A DNA stretch of 64,000 nt from Streptomyces rubiginosohelvolus. Lineage in GTDB: Bacteria > Actinomycetota > Actinomycetes > Streptomycetales > Streptomycetaceae. Numbering within the stretch: the first letter of the stretch is position 1; each line of letters begins with the position of its first letter. Where the stretch lies: NCBI RefSeq assembly GCF_014649875.1, contig NZ_BMTW01000019.1:62001-126000 (forward strand), given 5' to 3'. Position numbers and translations under genes: made by a program. Shown piece after piece: positions 49,739 through 57,640 of the stretch. The notes beneath the pieces are model-generated. The model was not told the origin of the DNA. It worked only from the letters and a program-made list of their open reading frames with translations, and did not search any database.

Positions 49739-51769
49739 TCAGCCGCGCGCATCCCTGGGTCCGACGAGAACCGCGATGGCCGTGTCGGCGGCGGTGAGGT
49801 GTTGTCGGACCGGGCCGAAGGAGACCAGGCCGCTGCTCGCGCCGGCGAACTCGGTCTCGGCGGCGGCGAGTTCCTTCCGGGCGCGGCGCAGTACCGGCAG
49901 GTGTCCCACGGCCGCCGCGGCTCGGGCCAGTACGCACCACAGGGCTTCCTGGAGCAGATCGTGGGGTGGCCGGGGGACCCGGTCGAGGGCCTGCCGGGCC
50001 TGCTCGGAGTCGCCGGCGGCGACCAGCAGCAGCGGGTCGAGCCAGGGCTGGTACGGCCCCGCATCCAGGCCGTCGAAGTCGCCGGGGCGGGGCAGGGCGC
50101 CGCCTCGCATGACGGGGACCAGTGCGACAAGGGCGGCGGCTCCCTGGGTGAGGCCGGGCATGCCGCAGCCGGCGGTCTCCGTCAGGACCCGTGCGTAGCG
50201 GTGGCGGGCGGCCGGCCATCCGTCCGTCTCGCTGAGGCGCAATGCCCGGTACCAGGCGGTGAAGACGGCGGCCAGCGGCCGTTCGTTGCGGTCCGCGAGC
50301 CGGTCGATCTCCTCGGCCTCGGTGTCCGCGTTCGTGAAGTCGCCGAGTCCGGCGAGCGCTTGGAGGCGGATGATGCGGCCGAGCACTTCGTGCCCGGGGA
50401 GTTGGTGGTCGACGGCCAGCCGGGTCAGTTCGGTGCCGAGGGTGTCCCTGCGGGCGGCGGAACCGCAGGCGGCGAACGCCTGCATGAAGGCGCCGTTGAG
50501 GGCGAACGCCAGGAGTGCGGGGTCGCCGAGGCGCCGGGCGAGGCGGACCGCCTCGCCCGCGGCGCGTTCGGCGCGCAGCCGCCAGGGTTCGGTGGCGGGG
50601 GCGCCGGAGGCCCGGGGGAGCGGGGCGTCGGCGGCGGCGTCGCCCCGGGACTCGACCGCCACGACCGACAGCAGCCGGGCGCGCAGGGCGGGCGCGCCTT
50701 CGGGGCCGAGCAGGGCGGCGGCCCGGGCGGCGACCCGGGACAGTTCGCCGGCGCCTTCGGGGTCGTCGGCGCGGGTCCAGGCCGCCGGGACGTCGTAGGA
50801 ACCCATGATCCGGGCGGCCAGTTCCGGATCGCCGGTCCTCTCCGCCGCCGCGACCAGATCGCGGCGGTGCCGGTGCGCCTCCTCCAGCCCGTCGGGGCCG
50901 GACACCGCGAGGTCGCGCAGAAGACCGGCGGTGGCGTGCAGCCGTGCCCGGGACCGGGCGGGTACCGATCGGTCCCAGGAGGCCGCCGCCCGGTCCCAGA
51001 TGCTGTCGGCCGTCCCGGCCGGTTCGGCCGCAGAATCCCCTGCCGCGCTGAGGATGCGTGCCTCGGTCCGCGCCAGCGCGCCCCCGCCCCCGCTCAGGGC
51101 GTCACGGGCCTGCGCGAGTGCGCGCAGAGCCTCCCCGCGCCGCCCGGCGCGGTCCAGTGCGGTGGCCAGCAGCACCCAGCCGTCCTCCCGGCCGGGGTGC
51201 TCGGCGACATGGGCGTGCAGGTCCGCCACGGCGTCCCGGGCGGCGCCCGTCGCCAGCAGGGCGTCGGCGCGCCGCTCCACCGCGTCCAGGCGCAGCGCGT
51301 CCAGGCGCGCCCGCTCGGCGGCAGCCCAGGCGGCAGCGGGGAAATCCGCGAGCACCGGCCCCCGCCAGCAGGCGAGCGCCGTGTCCCAGAGTTCGACCGC
51401 GGACCGGGGCGGGGCCTGGCCGGCCCGGGCGACGGCGTCCTCGAACCGCCAGGCGTCCACGGCCTCGCGGCCCGCCCGCAGCGCGTACCCGGGACCGTCG
51501 GTGACCAGCAGACGGGACGGCTCCCGGGGCGGGCGGCCGGGTTCCAGAGCGCGCCGGAGGGCGGCGACGAAGGTGCGGACGGCGCCGACAGCGCCCGCGG
51601 GGGCCTCGTCCTCCCACAGGTCGGCCACCAGTCGGCCGACCGGGACCACCCGGCCGCGGGCGATCAGCAGCCGCCCGAGGACTTCCCGGTGCCTGGGCGC
51701 GCCCAGCAGCAGTGCCCCGCCGGTGTCCCAGGCCGTGACCGGTCCCAGCAGTCCGAAGTGCACACTCAC
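49739..51769 (-). CDS. SARP/AfsR-type transcription regulator without NB-ARC domain
   Basis: 676 residues. The N-terminal OmpR-like winged HTH (about 1-95) has FGLLGPVTAWDTGGALLLGA and VLGRLLIARGRVVPVGRLVADLW. A bacterial transcriptional activation domain (about 100-245) has VDAWRFEDAVARAGQ and HPGREDGWVLLATALDRAGRRGEAL. The remaining roughly 430 residues are Ala/Arg-rich and TPR-like, with no Walker motifs. SARPs activate antibiotic clusters or regulate development. No biosynthetic cluster lies beside it in the window. The GTG start at 51769 follows a GAAAGGA ribosome binding site. It is divergent from a dehalogenase-like hydrolase. Confidence 0.85.
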   Translation of the reverse strand: MSVHFGLLGPVTAWDTGGALLLGAPRHREVLGRLLIARGRVVPVGRLVADLWEDEAPAGAVGAVRTFVAALRRALEPGRPPREPSRLLVTDGPGYALRAGREAVDAWRFEDAVARAGQAPPRSAVELWDTALACWRGPVLADFPAAAWAAAERARLDALRLDAVERRADALLATGAARDAVADLHAHVAEHPGREDGWVLLATALDRAGRRGEALRALAQARDALSGGGGALARTEARILSAAGDSAAEPAGTADSIWDRAAASWDRSVPARSRARLHATAGLLRDLAVSGPDGLEEAHRHRRDLVAAAERTGDPELAARIMGSYDVPAAWTRADDPEGAGELSRVAARAAALLGPEGAPALRARLLSVVAVESRGDAAADAPLPRASGAPATEPWRLRAERAAGEAVRLARRLGDPALLAFALNGAFMQAFAACGSAARRDTLGTELTRLAVDHQLPGHEVLGRIIRLQALAGLGDFTNADTEAEEIDRLADRNERPLAAVFTAWYRALRLSETDGWPAARHRYARVLTETAGCGMPGLTQGAAALVALVPVMRGGALPRPGDFDGLDAGPYQPWLDPLLLVAAGDSEQARQALDRVPRPPHDLLQEALWCVLARAAAAVGHLPVLRRARKELAAAETEFAGASSGLVSFGPVRQHLTAADTAIAVLVGPRDARG

Positions 51770-51934
51770 GGCAGAGTCCTTTCGCGGACCAGGCGCCGCC
51801 GCCGGAGAGCGCGGTGTTCGCACTCATCGATCGCTGATCTGCGGACCACAACCTGGGTGACGTCCCCGAACAGCCCGGACCGACGAAGTCAGAGGTCCAG
51901 GCCGTCCACTCTCCCACGAACCCCAGGAGCCACT

Positions 51935-52816
51935 GTGACAACCCCGAGCATCCCCGGATTCACCGGGCACCGCGTGAGCGTCGACAACGGCGTCACCCTG
52001 AAGGCCGCTGTCGGCGGCAGCGGCACCCCGGTGGTGCTGCTGCACGGCTTCCCGCAGACCCACCTGATGTGGCGGCACGTCGCCGCCGACCTCGCCGCCG
52101 ACCACACCGTGATCTGTCCCGACCTGCGCGGATACGGCGCCAGCGACAAGCCCGTGGAATCCGGACCCGACGTCTACTCCAAGCGGACCATGGCCCGTGA
52201 CGTCGTACGCCTCGCCGCCGCACTCGGCCACGACCGCTTCACCCTGGCCGGGCACGACCGCGGCGCCCTGGTCGCCTTCCGCGCCGCGATGGACCACCCG
52301 GACGCCGTCTCGCGCGCTCTCTTCCTGGACGTCCTGCCCACCCTCGACATGTGGGACGCGTTGCGCGGCGTGAACGGCGCGGTCGGTTTCCACCTCTACC
52401 TGATGGCCCAGGCCCCCGGCCTGCCCGAGGAGATGATCCAGGGTGCCGCGGACACCTTCTTCAGCTACTTCCTCGACGCCTGGACCAAGGATCCCGACGC
52501 CCTCCCCGCCGAGGTCCGCGCCCACTACCTCGCCGCCTCCGCCGCGGCCGTACCCTCCATCGTCGCCGACTACCGCGCCTCGGCCGGTGTGGACGTCGAC
52601 CACGACGCCACCGACAAGGACGCGGGCAGCAAGCTGGCCATGCCGGTGACCGTCCTTCAGCAGGACTGGGGCGCCGCTCTCGGCTACCACGCCCAGGGCC
52701 TCTGGAGCGCCTGGACGCGGGACCTCCGCCACCGGACCGTCTCCTGCGGTCACTTCATGGCCGAGGAGGACCCCCGGCTGATCGCCTCCGAGATCCGCGC
52801 CCTCGCCGCCCGCTGA
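51935..52816 (+). CDS. Haloacetate-dehalogenase/epoxide-hydrolase-like alpha/beta hydrolase
   Basis: 293 residues. Oxyanion motif LLHGFPQTHLMWRHVA, DLRGYGASDKP, and nucleophile elbow AGHDRGA with Asp108-Arg109, typical of fluoroacetate dehalogenase-type enzymes. The catalytic His lies in CGHFMAEEDP. The halide-binding His-Trp pair of true fluoroacetate dehalogenases reads His153-Leu154 here (GFHLYLMAQ), so defluorination is doubtful; hydrolysis of an epoxide or another halo-acid is possible. The GTG start is supported by an AGGAG ribosome binding site. It is divergent from the SARP gene, so may be controlled by it. Confidence 0.85.
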   Translation: MTTPSIPGFTGHRVSVDNGVTLKAAVGGSGTPVVLLHGFPQTHLMWRHVAADLAADHTVICPDLRGYGASDKPVESGPDVYSKRTMARDVVRLAAALGHDRFTLAGHDRGALVAFRAAMDHPDAVSRALFLDVLPTLDMWDALRGVNGAVGFHLYLMAQAPGLPEEMIQGAADTFFSYFLDAWTKDPDALPAEVRAHYLAASAAAVPSIVADYRASAGVDVDHDATDKDAGSKLAMPVTVLQQDWGAALGYHAQGLWSAWTRDLRHRTVSCGHFMAEEDPRLIASEIRALAAR

Positions 52817-52904
52817 GTGGTCCCGGACGGAGCCCCTCTCCCGCCTCGCCGTTCCCGGGGCAGGGCAGGGCTGGGGAGGGGCGACAGGGCGCGAGGCGCG
52901 CGGT

Positions 52905-53528
52905 TCAGGTGACGGCGTACCTGGCCGCCATCATCAGGACGGCCTCGTCGACGACCGACTCGACGGCCGCGCCGTCCGGAGCCCAGTGGGCCAGGAGCAG
53001 GCGGGGCCAGAAGACGTAGTTGGAGATCATGCCGAGGAACTGGGTCGCGGCCAGCTCCGGATCCTCCAGCCGGATCGTGCCCGCTTCCCGCTCCGTCTCC
53101 AGGTAGCGGCGCACCGAATCGAAGTAGGGCATCTTGCCGCGGCGGAACTGCGACTCGGCCAGTTCCGGGAAGCGCGGCAGCTCGGCGATGACGATCCGGA
53201 AGAGATCGGCCATGTCCGGACGCGTGAGCAGGGCGGCGTAGCGCCGGCCGATCAGGGCGAGCCCGGCCCGTAGGTCGCCCGGGGGCGGGGCGTCCTCATC
53301 CCCGTCTCCCGCCTGCCAGGACGCGGTGACGATCGCGTCGAACAGTGCTGCCTTGGTCGGGAACTGCTTGAACAGCGTCGCCTTCGACACTCCCGCCGCT
53401 TCAGCGATCTTCGCCAGCGACGTCCGGTCGTACCCGGAATCCAGGAAGAGACGGGTGGCTGCGCGCAGGATCGCGCCCCGCTTCTCCTCGGCGACGCGCT
53501 GGTGGTAGGCCGACGGCTCGGTGTTCAT
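52905..53528 (-). CDS. TetR-family regulator of the adjacent SDR gene
   Basis: 207 residues. HTH at about 37-58 (SLAKIAEAAGVSKATLFKQFPTKAAL). The C-terminal domain resembles TetR_C_7/AefR-like regulators (RFPELAESQFRRGKMPYFDSV). ATG at 53528 (an in-frame ATG at 53537 is also present). It is divergent from a short-chain dehydrogenase gene with two copies of a 17-bp operator-like sequence in the 107-bp gap, one next to each gene, so it probably represses both. Confidence 0.9.
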   Translation of the reverse strand: MNTEPSAYHQRVAEEKRGAILRAATRLFLDSGYDRTSLAKIAEAAGVSKATLFKQFPTKAALFDAIVTASWQAGDGDEDAPPPGDLRAGLALIGRRYAALLTRPDMADLFRIVIAELPRFPELAESQFRRGKMPYFDSVRRYLETEREAGTIRLEDPELAATQFLGMISNYVFWPRLLLAHWAPDGAAVESVVDEAVLMMAARYAVT

Positions 53529-53549
53529 GAGCACCACCCTAGACGAGGT

Positions 53550-53615
53550 GAGCCACTTGACTCACCTCTCGTCGTTCTCGTATCGTCGAAAGCGAGGCGA
53601 GTCACTCGACTCGCC
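53550..53615. promoter_or_regulatory. Duplicated 17-bp operator GAGYCACTYGACTCRCC
   Basis: GAGCCACTTGACTCACC (53550-53566) and GAGTCACTCGACTCGCC (53599-53615) match at 14 of 17 positions, 49 bp apart. Each is embedded in an inverted repeat: GAGGTGAG-N8-CTCACCTC at 53545-53568 and GGCGAGTC-N4-GACTCGCC at 53596-53615. They flank the divergent promoters of the TetR and SDR genes. Confidence 0.8.
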
Positions 53616-53635
53616 ACTTTGAAAGGAACCACCTC

Positions 53636-54418
53636 ATGGGACGTTTCGACCACCGCTCCGTACTCGTCACCGGCGGCGCCGGAGGCCAGGGAGCCAGTCA
53701 CATCCGCGCCTTCCACGCCGAAGGCGCCGACGTCGTGATCGCCGGCATCGACGCAGACCGGGGCCGCGCGCTCGCCGACGAACTCGGCGCCCGCGCACTC
53801 TTCGTCCGCCTCGACGTCACCGACGAGAACTCCTGGAGCGCCGCCGTCCAGGCTGCTGAAGAGCGCTTCGGCCCGCTGTCCGTCCTCGTGAACAATGCCG
53901 GAGTGCAGAACCCCGCGGCCCCGATCGAGACCACCGACCGCCGGACCTGGGACCGCATCCTCGCCATCAACCTCACCGGAGCCTTCCTCGGCATCAAGGC
54001 GGCGGCCCCCTCGCTGCGCCGGAACGGCGGAGGCGTCATCGTCAACATCGCCTCCACCTCGGGTGTGGGCGGCACCGCGATGTACGCCCCCTATGTGGCC
54101 AGCAAGTGGGCCGTCCGGGGCCTCACCAAGACGGCCGCCCTGGAACTGGGCCGCGACCACATCCGCGTCAACGCCATCCACCCCGGCGTCATCGCCACCC
54201 CGTTCATCACCGAACCCGCCGCAGGCAGCGACACTCCGATCTCCGCCTTCTACTCGGCCGAGCCGTTCGCCATCCCTCGCCTGGGAGAGCCCGCGGACAT
54301 CACCCGGGCCCTGCTGTTCCTCACCTCCGACGAGGCTTCCTTCGCCACCGGCTCGGAGTTCGTCATCGACGGCGGCCTCCTGCTCGGCCCGGCCCTCAAG
54401 CACGAAGCCGCCGCCTGA
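53636..54418 (+). CDS. Short-chain dehydrogenase/reductase (classical SDR)
   Basis: 260 residues. Cofactor motif TGGAGGQG (12-19), NNAG at 86-89, catalytic Ser140, Tyr153 and Lys157 (YVASK), and the C-terminal GSEFVIDGGL. An acidic residue after strand 2 (IDADR) suggests NAD rather than NADP. Relatives include 3-alpha/20-beta-hydroxysteroid dehydrogenase, a Streptomyces enzyme, and cyclopentanol dehydrogenase. ATG 53636 follows AAAGGA. It is divergent from the TetR gene and probably induced by its ligand. Confidence 0.92.
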   Translation: MGRFDHRSVLVTGGAGGQGASHIRAFHAEGADVVIAGIDADRGRALADELGARALFVRLDVTDENSWSAAVQAAEERFGPLSVLVNNAGVQNPAAPIETTDRRTWDRILAINLTGAFLGIKAAAPSLRRNGGGVIVNIASTSGVGGTAMYAPYVASKWAVRGLTKTAALELGRDHIRVNAIHPGVIATPFITEPAAGSDTPISAFYSAEPFAIPRLGEPADITRALLFLTSDEASFATGSEFVIDGGLLLGPALKHEAAA

Positions 54419-54668
54419 CCACTGGTCCGCTGGGAGGTGCTCGGACGGGCGCTGGAACTGCGGGGATAACGATCAGCCCGGGTGGCGGCATGGCCGGGCG
54501 CGGCGGCGATCATGACGAGGCTCGCGCAGACAGTCGAGAGTAAGGTGGCGAGGGCCGTGGTGACAGGTGGCGGTGGCCCGGTCGACTCCGAGCGCAGCGA
54601 GCATCTCGCCCTGCTCGTGCTGAAGTAGTGGGGCTCAGAGTTCTTCTCCCTGCGAGGAAGGCCCAGGC

Positions 54669-55025
54669 ATGGCAACTGTTCCTGATCACGACTCCTACAT
54701 CGCCGCTGCGCCGGAGGCGTTCCGCCCGGTTCTCGAACACCTTCGGGACCTCTTGCGCGAGGCTCTCCCGGACGCGGAGGAGATGGTGGCCTACAACATG
54801 CCGGGGTTCAGGATTCGGGGCAAGGTCGTCGCGAGCTACGCGGCGTTCAGCAAGAAGATCGGGGTGTACTTCCTCGCTCCCGCGATCTCGGAACACGCCG
54901 GGGCAATCGCCGACGCGGGCCTCTCAGCGAGCAAGACCGGCGTCACCTTCCCGCCGAACAAGCCGCTCCCGGACCACGTCGTGACACAGCTCGCAAGCGC
55001 GTCATCCAGGCACATCGACGACTGA
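54669..55025 (+). CDS. DUF1801 (YdhG-like) protein
   Basis: 118 residues. EEMVAYNMPGFRIRGKVVASYAAF and the KKIGVYFLAP segment are typical of DUF1801, a small alpha/beta domain related to frataxin-like YdhG proteins of unknown role, sometimes linked to iron. ATG 54669 with GAGGAAGG upstream. The 250 bp before it (54419-54668) hold only a 38-codon frame (54512-54628; starts MTRLAQTVESKVARAVV) of uncertain reality. Confidence 0.82.
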   Translation: MATVPDHDSYIAAAPEAFRPVLEHLRDLLREALPDAEEMVAYNMPGFRIRGKVVASYAAFSKKIGVYFLAPAISEHAGAIADAGLSASKTGVTFPPNKPLPDHVVTQLASASSRHIDD

Positions 55026-55797
55026 GCGCCGGATCTCCGGGAGGGAAATCGGGCCAGGGACCGCTTGACGAGCGGGACCGCGCACCCACTCCCGCGCCCC
55101 TGGCCCGGCCTCACCGGCGCGACCGCCCGGCACGGCTCGAACTGGAGGACGCTTCCGCCAGCCGCAGATGAAGCCGGCCCGGCGGTGAAGCGGGGAAGCG
55201 TCTCGAAGGTGGGCATGGTGGTCTCCTTCGGGCAGCACGACGAAGCCCCCGGCGGTTGCCTGGGGCTGGTGAGGCGGTGCTCGTTCCTTGGCGCGTGGTG
55301 ATGCTCAGCGGTGCTTATCGGTGTCGAACGGGTCGATCTGCGTGTGCTGCCGGAGGGCGATGACATGCGCGTCCGGATGGGGGCCGCTTCCCGCCCGGGG
55401 GCGCCGGTGAAGAAAGTCCGGCCGCTGCTCCCGCCTGGCGGGCCGTGCTGCTGATCGGCCTTTCCTTGCAGGTCAGAGGCGTGTGGAGTGGCCCGCATGA
55501 CAGTGGATATCAGGGTGATCCGGGCTGGTCGGATGTACCGCTGCCACCTGCGCGAGACCGTCGTCGGCGACGCCCAGCGCGCACGCCGCTGCGCGCCGCC
55601 CTGCCCCCTTCCGAGGGCGCGCGGCGCCGCCCGTACCAGCCCCGTCGGGCGGCGTCGAAGGCCCGGACGGAGCGCCCCCGGCGCCAACCCAGCTTCTCGT
55701 AGCCCCGGTCCGCAGGCGTCCGGGCGGCCGACCGGGGTAGACGGCTGACCGGCCCGCCCATCGGCGCGGCCAAGAATCAGGAGAGGACACCATCAGC
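55026..55797. other. Degenerate intergenic stretch with gene fragments
   Basis: 772 bp without an intact gene. Minus-strand frames carry fragments: a start-like MPTFETLPRF at 55216 (separate entry) and, reading to a stop near 55312, HPDAHVIALRQHTQIDPF and DTDKHR, which looks like the C-terminus of a lost small protein. The rest is high-GC sequence in which I see no domain. Confidence 0.5.
55080..55216 (-). pseudogene. Decayed small gene beginning MPTFETLPRF
   Basis: A clear GAAGGAGA ribosome binding site precedes ATG 55216, and the first residues MPTFETLPRFTA match a small, common Streptomyces protein of unknown function that normally continues DLDxLT with a GLRVKRV motif later. Here the frame changes at once to unrelated residues; only VPLVKRS near residue 48 recalls the original. 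It appears to be a deletion or frameshift product. Confidence 0.4.
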
Positions 55798-57483
55798 GTG
55801 AGCGACGCCGAGCACCGAAAGCAGACCCCCGACGGAGCGGCCGAACTCCTGGTTCGCTGCCTGGAGAACGAGGGCGTCGAGGTGGTGTTCGGCGTACCCG
55901 GCGAGGAGAACATCCGTTTCACCAACGCCCTAGCCCGCTCGGAGAAGATCCGCTACGTCCTCACCCGGCACGAGCAGGCCGCGTCTTTCATGGCGGAGAT
56001 GCACGGCCGGCTCACCGGCTCGGCGGGTGTGATGTCCGCGACGCTGGGGCCCGGTGCGATCAACCTGATGCTGGGCGTCGCCGACGCCATGACGAACAGC
56101 ACGCCCGTCGTCGCGATCACCGCGCAGGTCGGCAAGGAGCGCAACTACAAGGAGTCCCACCAGTTCGTGGACCTGGTGAGCATGTTCGCCCCGGTCACGA
56201 AGTGGTCGGCGGAGGTCCCTGCTACCCGGGCCATCCCCGAGATGGTGCGGCGCGCGTTCAAGACCGCGGAGTCCGAGCGGCCCGGCGCCGTCTACCTCGC
56301 CGTGCCCGAGGACGTAGACGAGGCGACGGACGGCTCGGACCTGCGCCCGCTGCGCAGGAACGTCGTGCAGCCCGAGGCGCCGTCCCCGAAGCAGATCAAG
56401 CGGGCGGGGGAGCTGCTGCGGGAGGCCCGCCGGCCGGTGATCCTCGCAGGACACGGCGCGGCGCGCGGCGGCGCCGAGGAGGCGCTGGCTGCGTTCGCCA
56501 CCGCACTCGACGTGTCGACGGCGACCACCTTCCACGGCAAGGGCGTCCTGCCCGACGACCACCCGTGCGCGACCGGCACGTTCGGCTTCATGCGGCGCGA
56601 CTACACCAACTTCGGGTTCGAGGAGGCCGACGTCGTCATCGCCGTCGGCTACGAACTGCAGGAGTTCGACCCGTCCCGGATCAACCCGGACGGTGACAAG
56701 AAGATCATCCACATCCACCGCGTCCCGGCGGAGGTGGACGACAGCTACTCGGTCGACGTCGGCATCATCGGCGACATCTCCGCCTCCCTCAACGCCCTCG
56801 CCACCGAACTCGACGGCCTGCGCTGGACCATCGACGACGAGGACACCACGGCCACCCGCACGCTGCTGGCCAGGGAACTCGAGCAGGGCGCCGCGGACGA
56901 GCGCTACCCGCTCGCCCCGCAGCGCGTCATCGCCGACACCCGCGCCGCGCTCGGTCGCGACGACATCGTGCTGGTCGACACCGGCGCGCTGAAGATGTGG
57001 ATGGCCCGGCTCTACCCGACGTACGCGCCGAACACCTGCCTCATCTCCAACGGCTTGTCCACCATGGGCTTCTCGCTGCCCGGTGCGCTCGCGGTTCAGC
57101 TCGCCAGGCCGCAGACGAAGGTGCTGGCGGCGGTCGGCGACGGCTCGTTCCTCATGCACTCCCAGGAGATCGAGACGGCGGTTCGCGAGAACATCCCGCT
57201 GACCGTGCTGATCTGGGAGGACAACGGCTACGGGCTCATCAAGTGGAAGATGGACCTGGAGGTCGGGGAACACTCCAACACCGACTTCGGCAATCCGGAC
57301 ATCGTCCAGTACGCCCGCAGCTTCGGCGCGAAGGGCTACCACATCGAGTCCGCCGGGGACCTGCTGCCGACGCTCCGTGAGGCACTGGCCGACCCGGGCG
57401 TGTCGATCATCAACTGCCCGGTGGACTACGCCGAGAACATGAACCTCATCGAGCACCTCGGGCACCTCGACTCGGCGCTCTGA
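55798..57483 (+). CDS. Acetolactate-synthase-like ThDP-dependent enzyme
   Basis: 561 residues with the three domains of ThDP enzymes. The N-terminal PYR domain has catalytic Glu59 in VLTRHEQAASFMAEMHGRL and GVMSATLGPGAINLMLGVADA. The central domain has RRPVILAGHGAARGGAEEAL. The C-terminal PP domain carries the ThDP motif VGDGSFLMHSQEIETAV...NGYG. It resembles catabolic acetolactate synthases, which join two pyruvates to acetolactate, more than the anabolic IlvB, and no regulatory IlvN gene is adjacent. Oxo-acid decarboxylase or carboligase activity on other substrates is possible. GTG start after AGGAGAGG. It is followed by a hairpin and a GltB-like gene. Confidence 0.85.
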   Translation: MSDAEHRKQTPDGAAELLVRCLENEGVEVVFGVPGEENIRFTNALARSEKIRYVLTRHEQAASFMAEMHGRLTGSAGVMSATLGPGAINLMLGVADAMTNSTPVVAITAQVGKERNYKESHQFVDLVSMFAPVTKWSAEVPATRAIPEMVRRAFKTAESERPGAVYLAVPEDVDEATDGSDLRPLRRNVVQPEAPSPKQIKRAGELLREARRPVILAGHGAARGGAEEALAAFATALDVSTATTFHGKGVLPDDHPCATGTFGFMRRDYTNFGFEEADVVIAVGYELQEFDPSRINPDGDKKIIHIHRVPAEVDDSYSVDVGIIGDISASLNALATELDGLRWTIDDEDTTATRTLLARELEQGAADERYPLAPQRVIADTRAALGRDDIVLVDTGALKMWMARLYPTYAPNTCLISNGLSTMGFSLPGALAVQLARPQTKVLAAVGDGSFLMHSQEIETAVRENIPLTVLIWEDNGYGLIKWKMDLEVGEHSNTDFGNPDIVQYARSFGAKGYHIESAGDLLPTLREALADPGVSIINCPVDYAENMNLIEHLGHLDSAL

Positions 57484-57489
57484 CCCGCC

Positions 57490-57529
57490 CGCCGCGCGGC
57501 CCGACCTCCCCGGTACGGGCCGCGCGGCG
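57490..57529 (+). terminator. Hairpin between ThDP enzyme and GltB-like genes
   Basis: CGCCGCGCGGCCCG (57490-57503) pairs perfectly with 57516-57529 over a 12-nt loop, 7 bp after the stop codon. It may terminate or attenuate transcription into the next gene. Confidence 0.75.
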
Positions 57530-57640
57530 GCTCTCCCACAGGGGCGGTTCCCTCGGGTCTGCGGCATCGCGTGGCATTTCCGCGGCGCGGGGTAGATGGC
57601 CACCGTGAGGTTCAGCCGGTCGAGGAGAGGAACTTTTCTG

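Noticed and set aside
54512..54628. 38-codon ORF starting MTRLAQTVESKVARAVV
   Set aside because: No convincing ribosome binding site or family; possibly the tail of a lost gene, so it is only mentioned in the DUF1801 entry.
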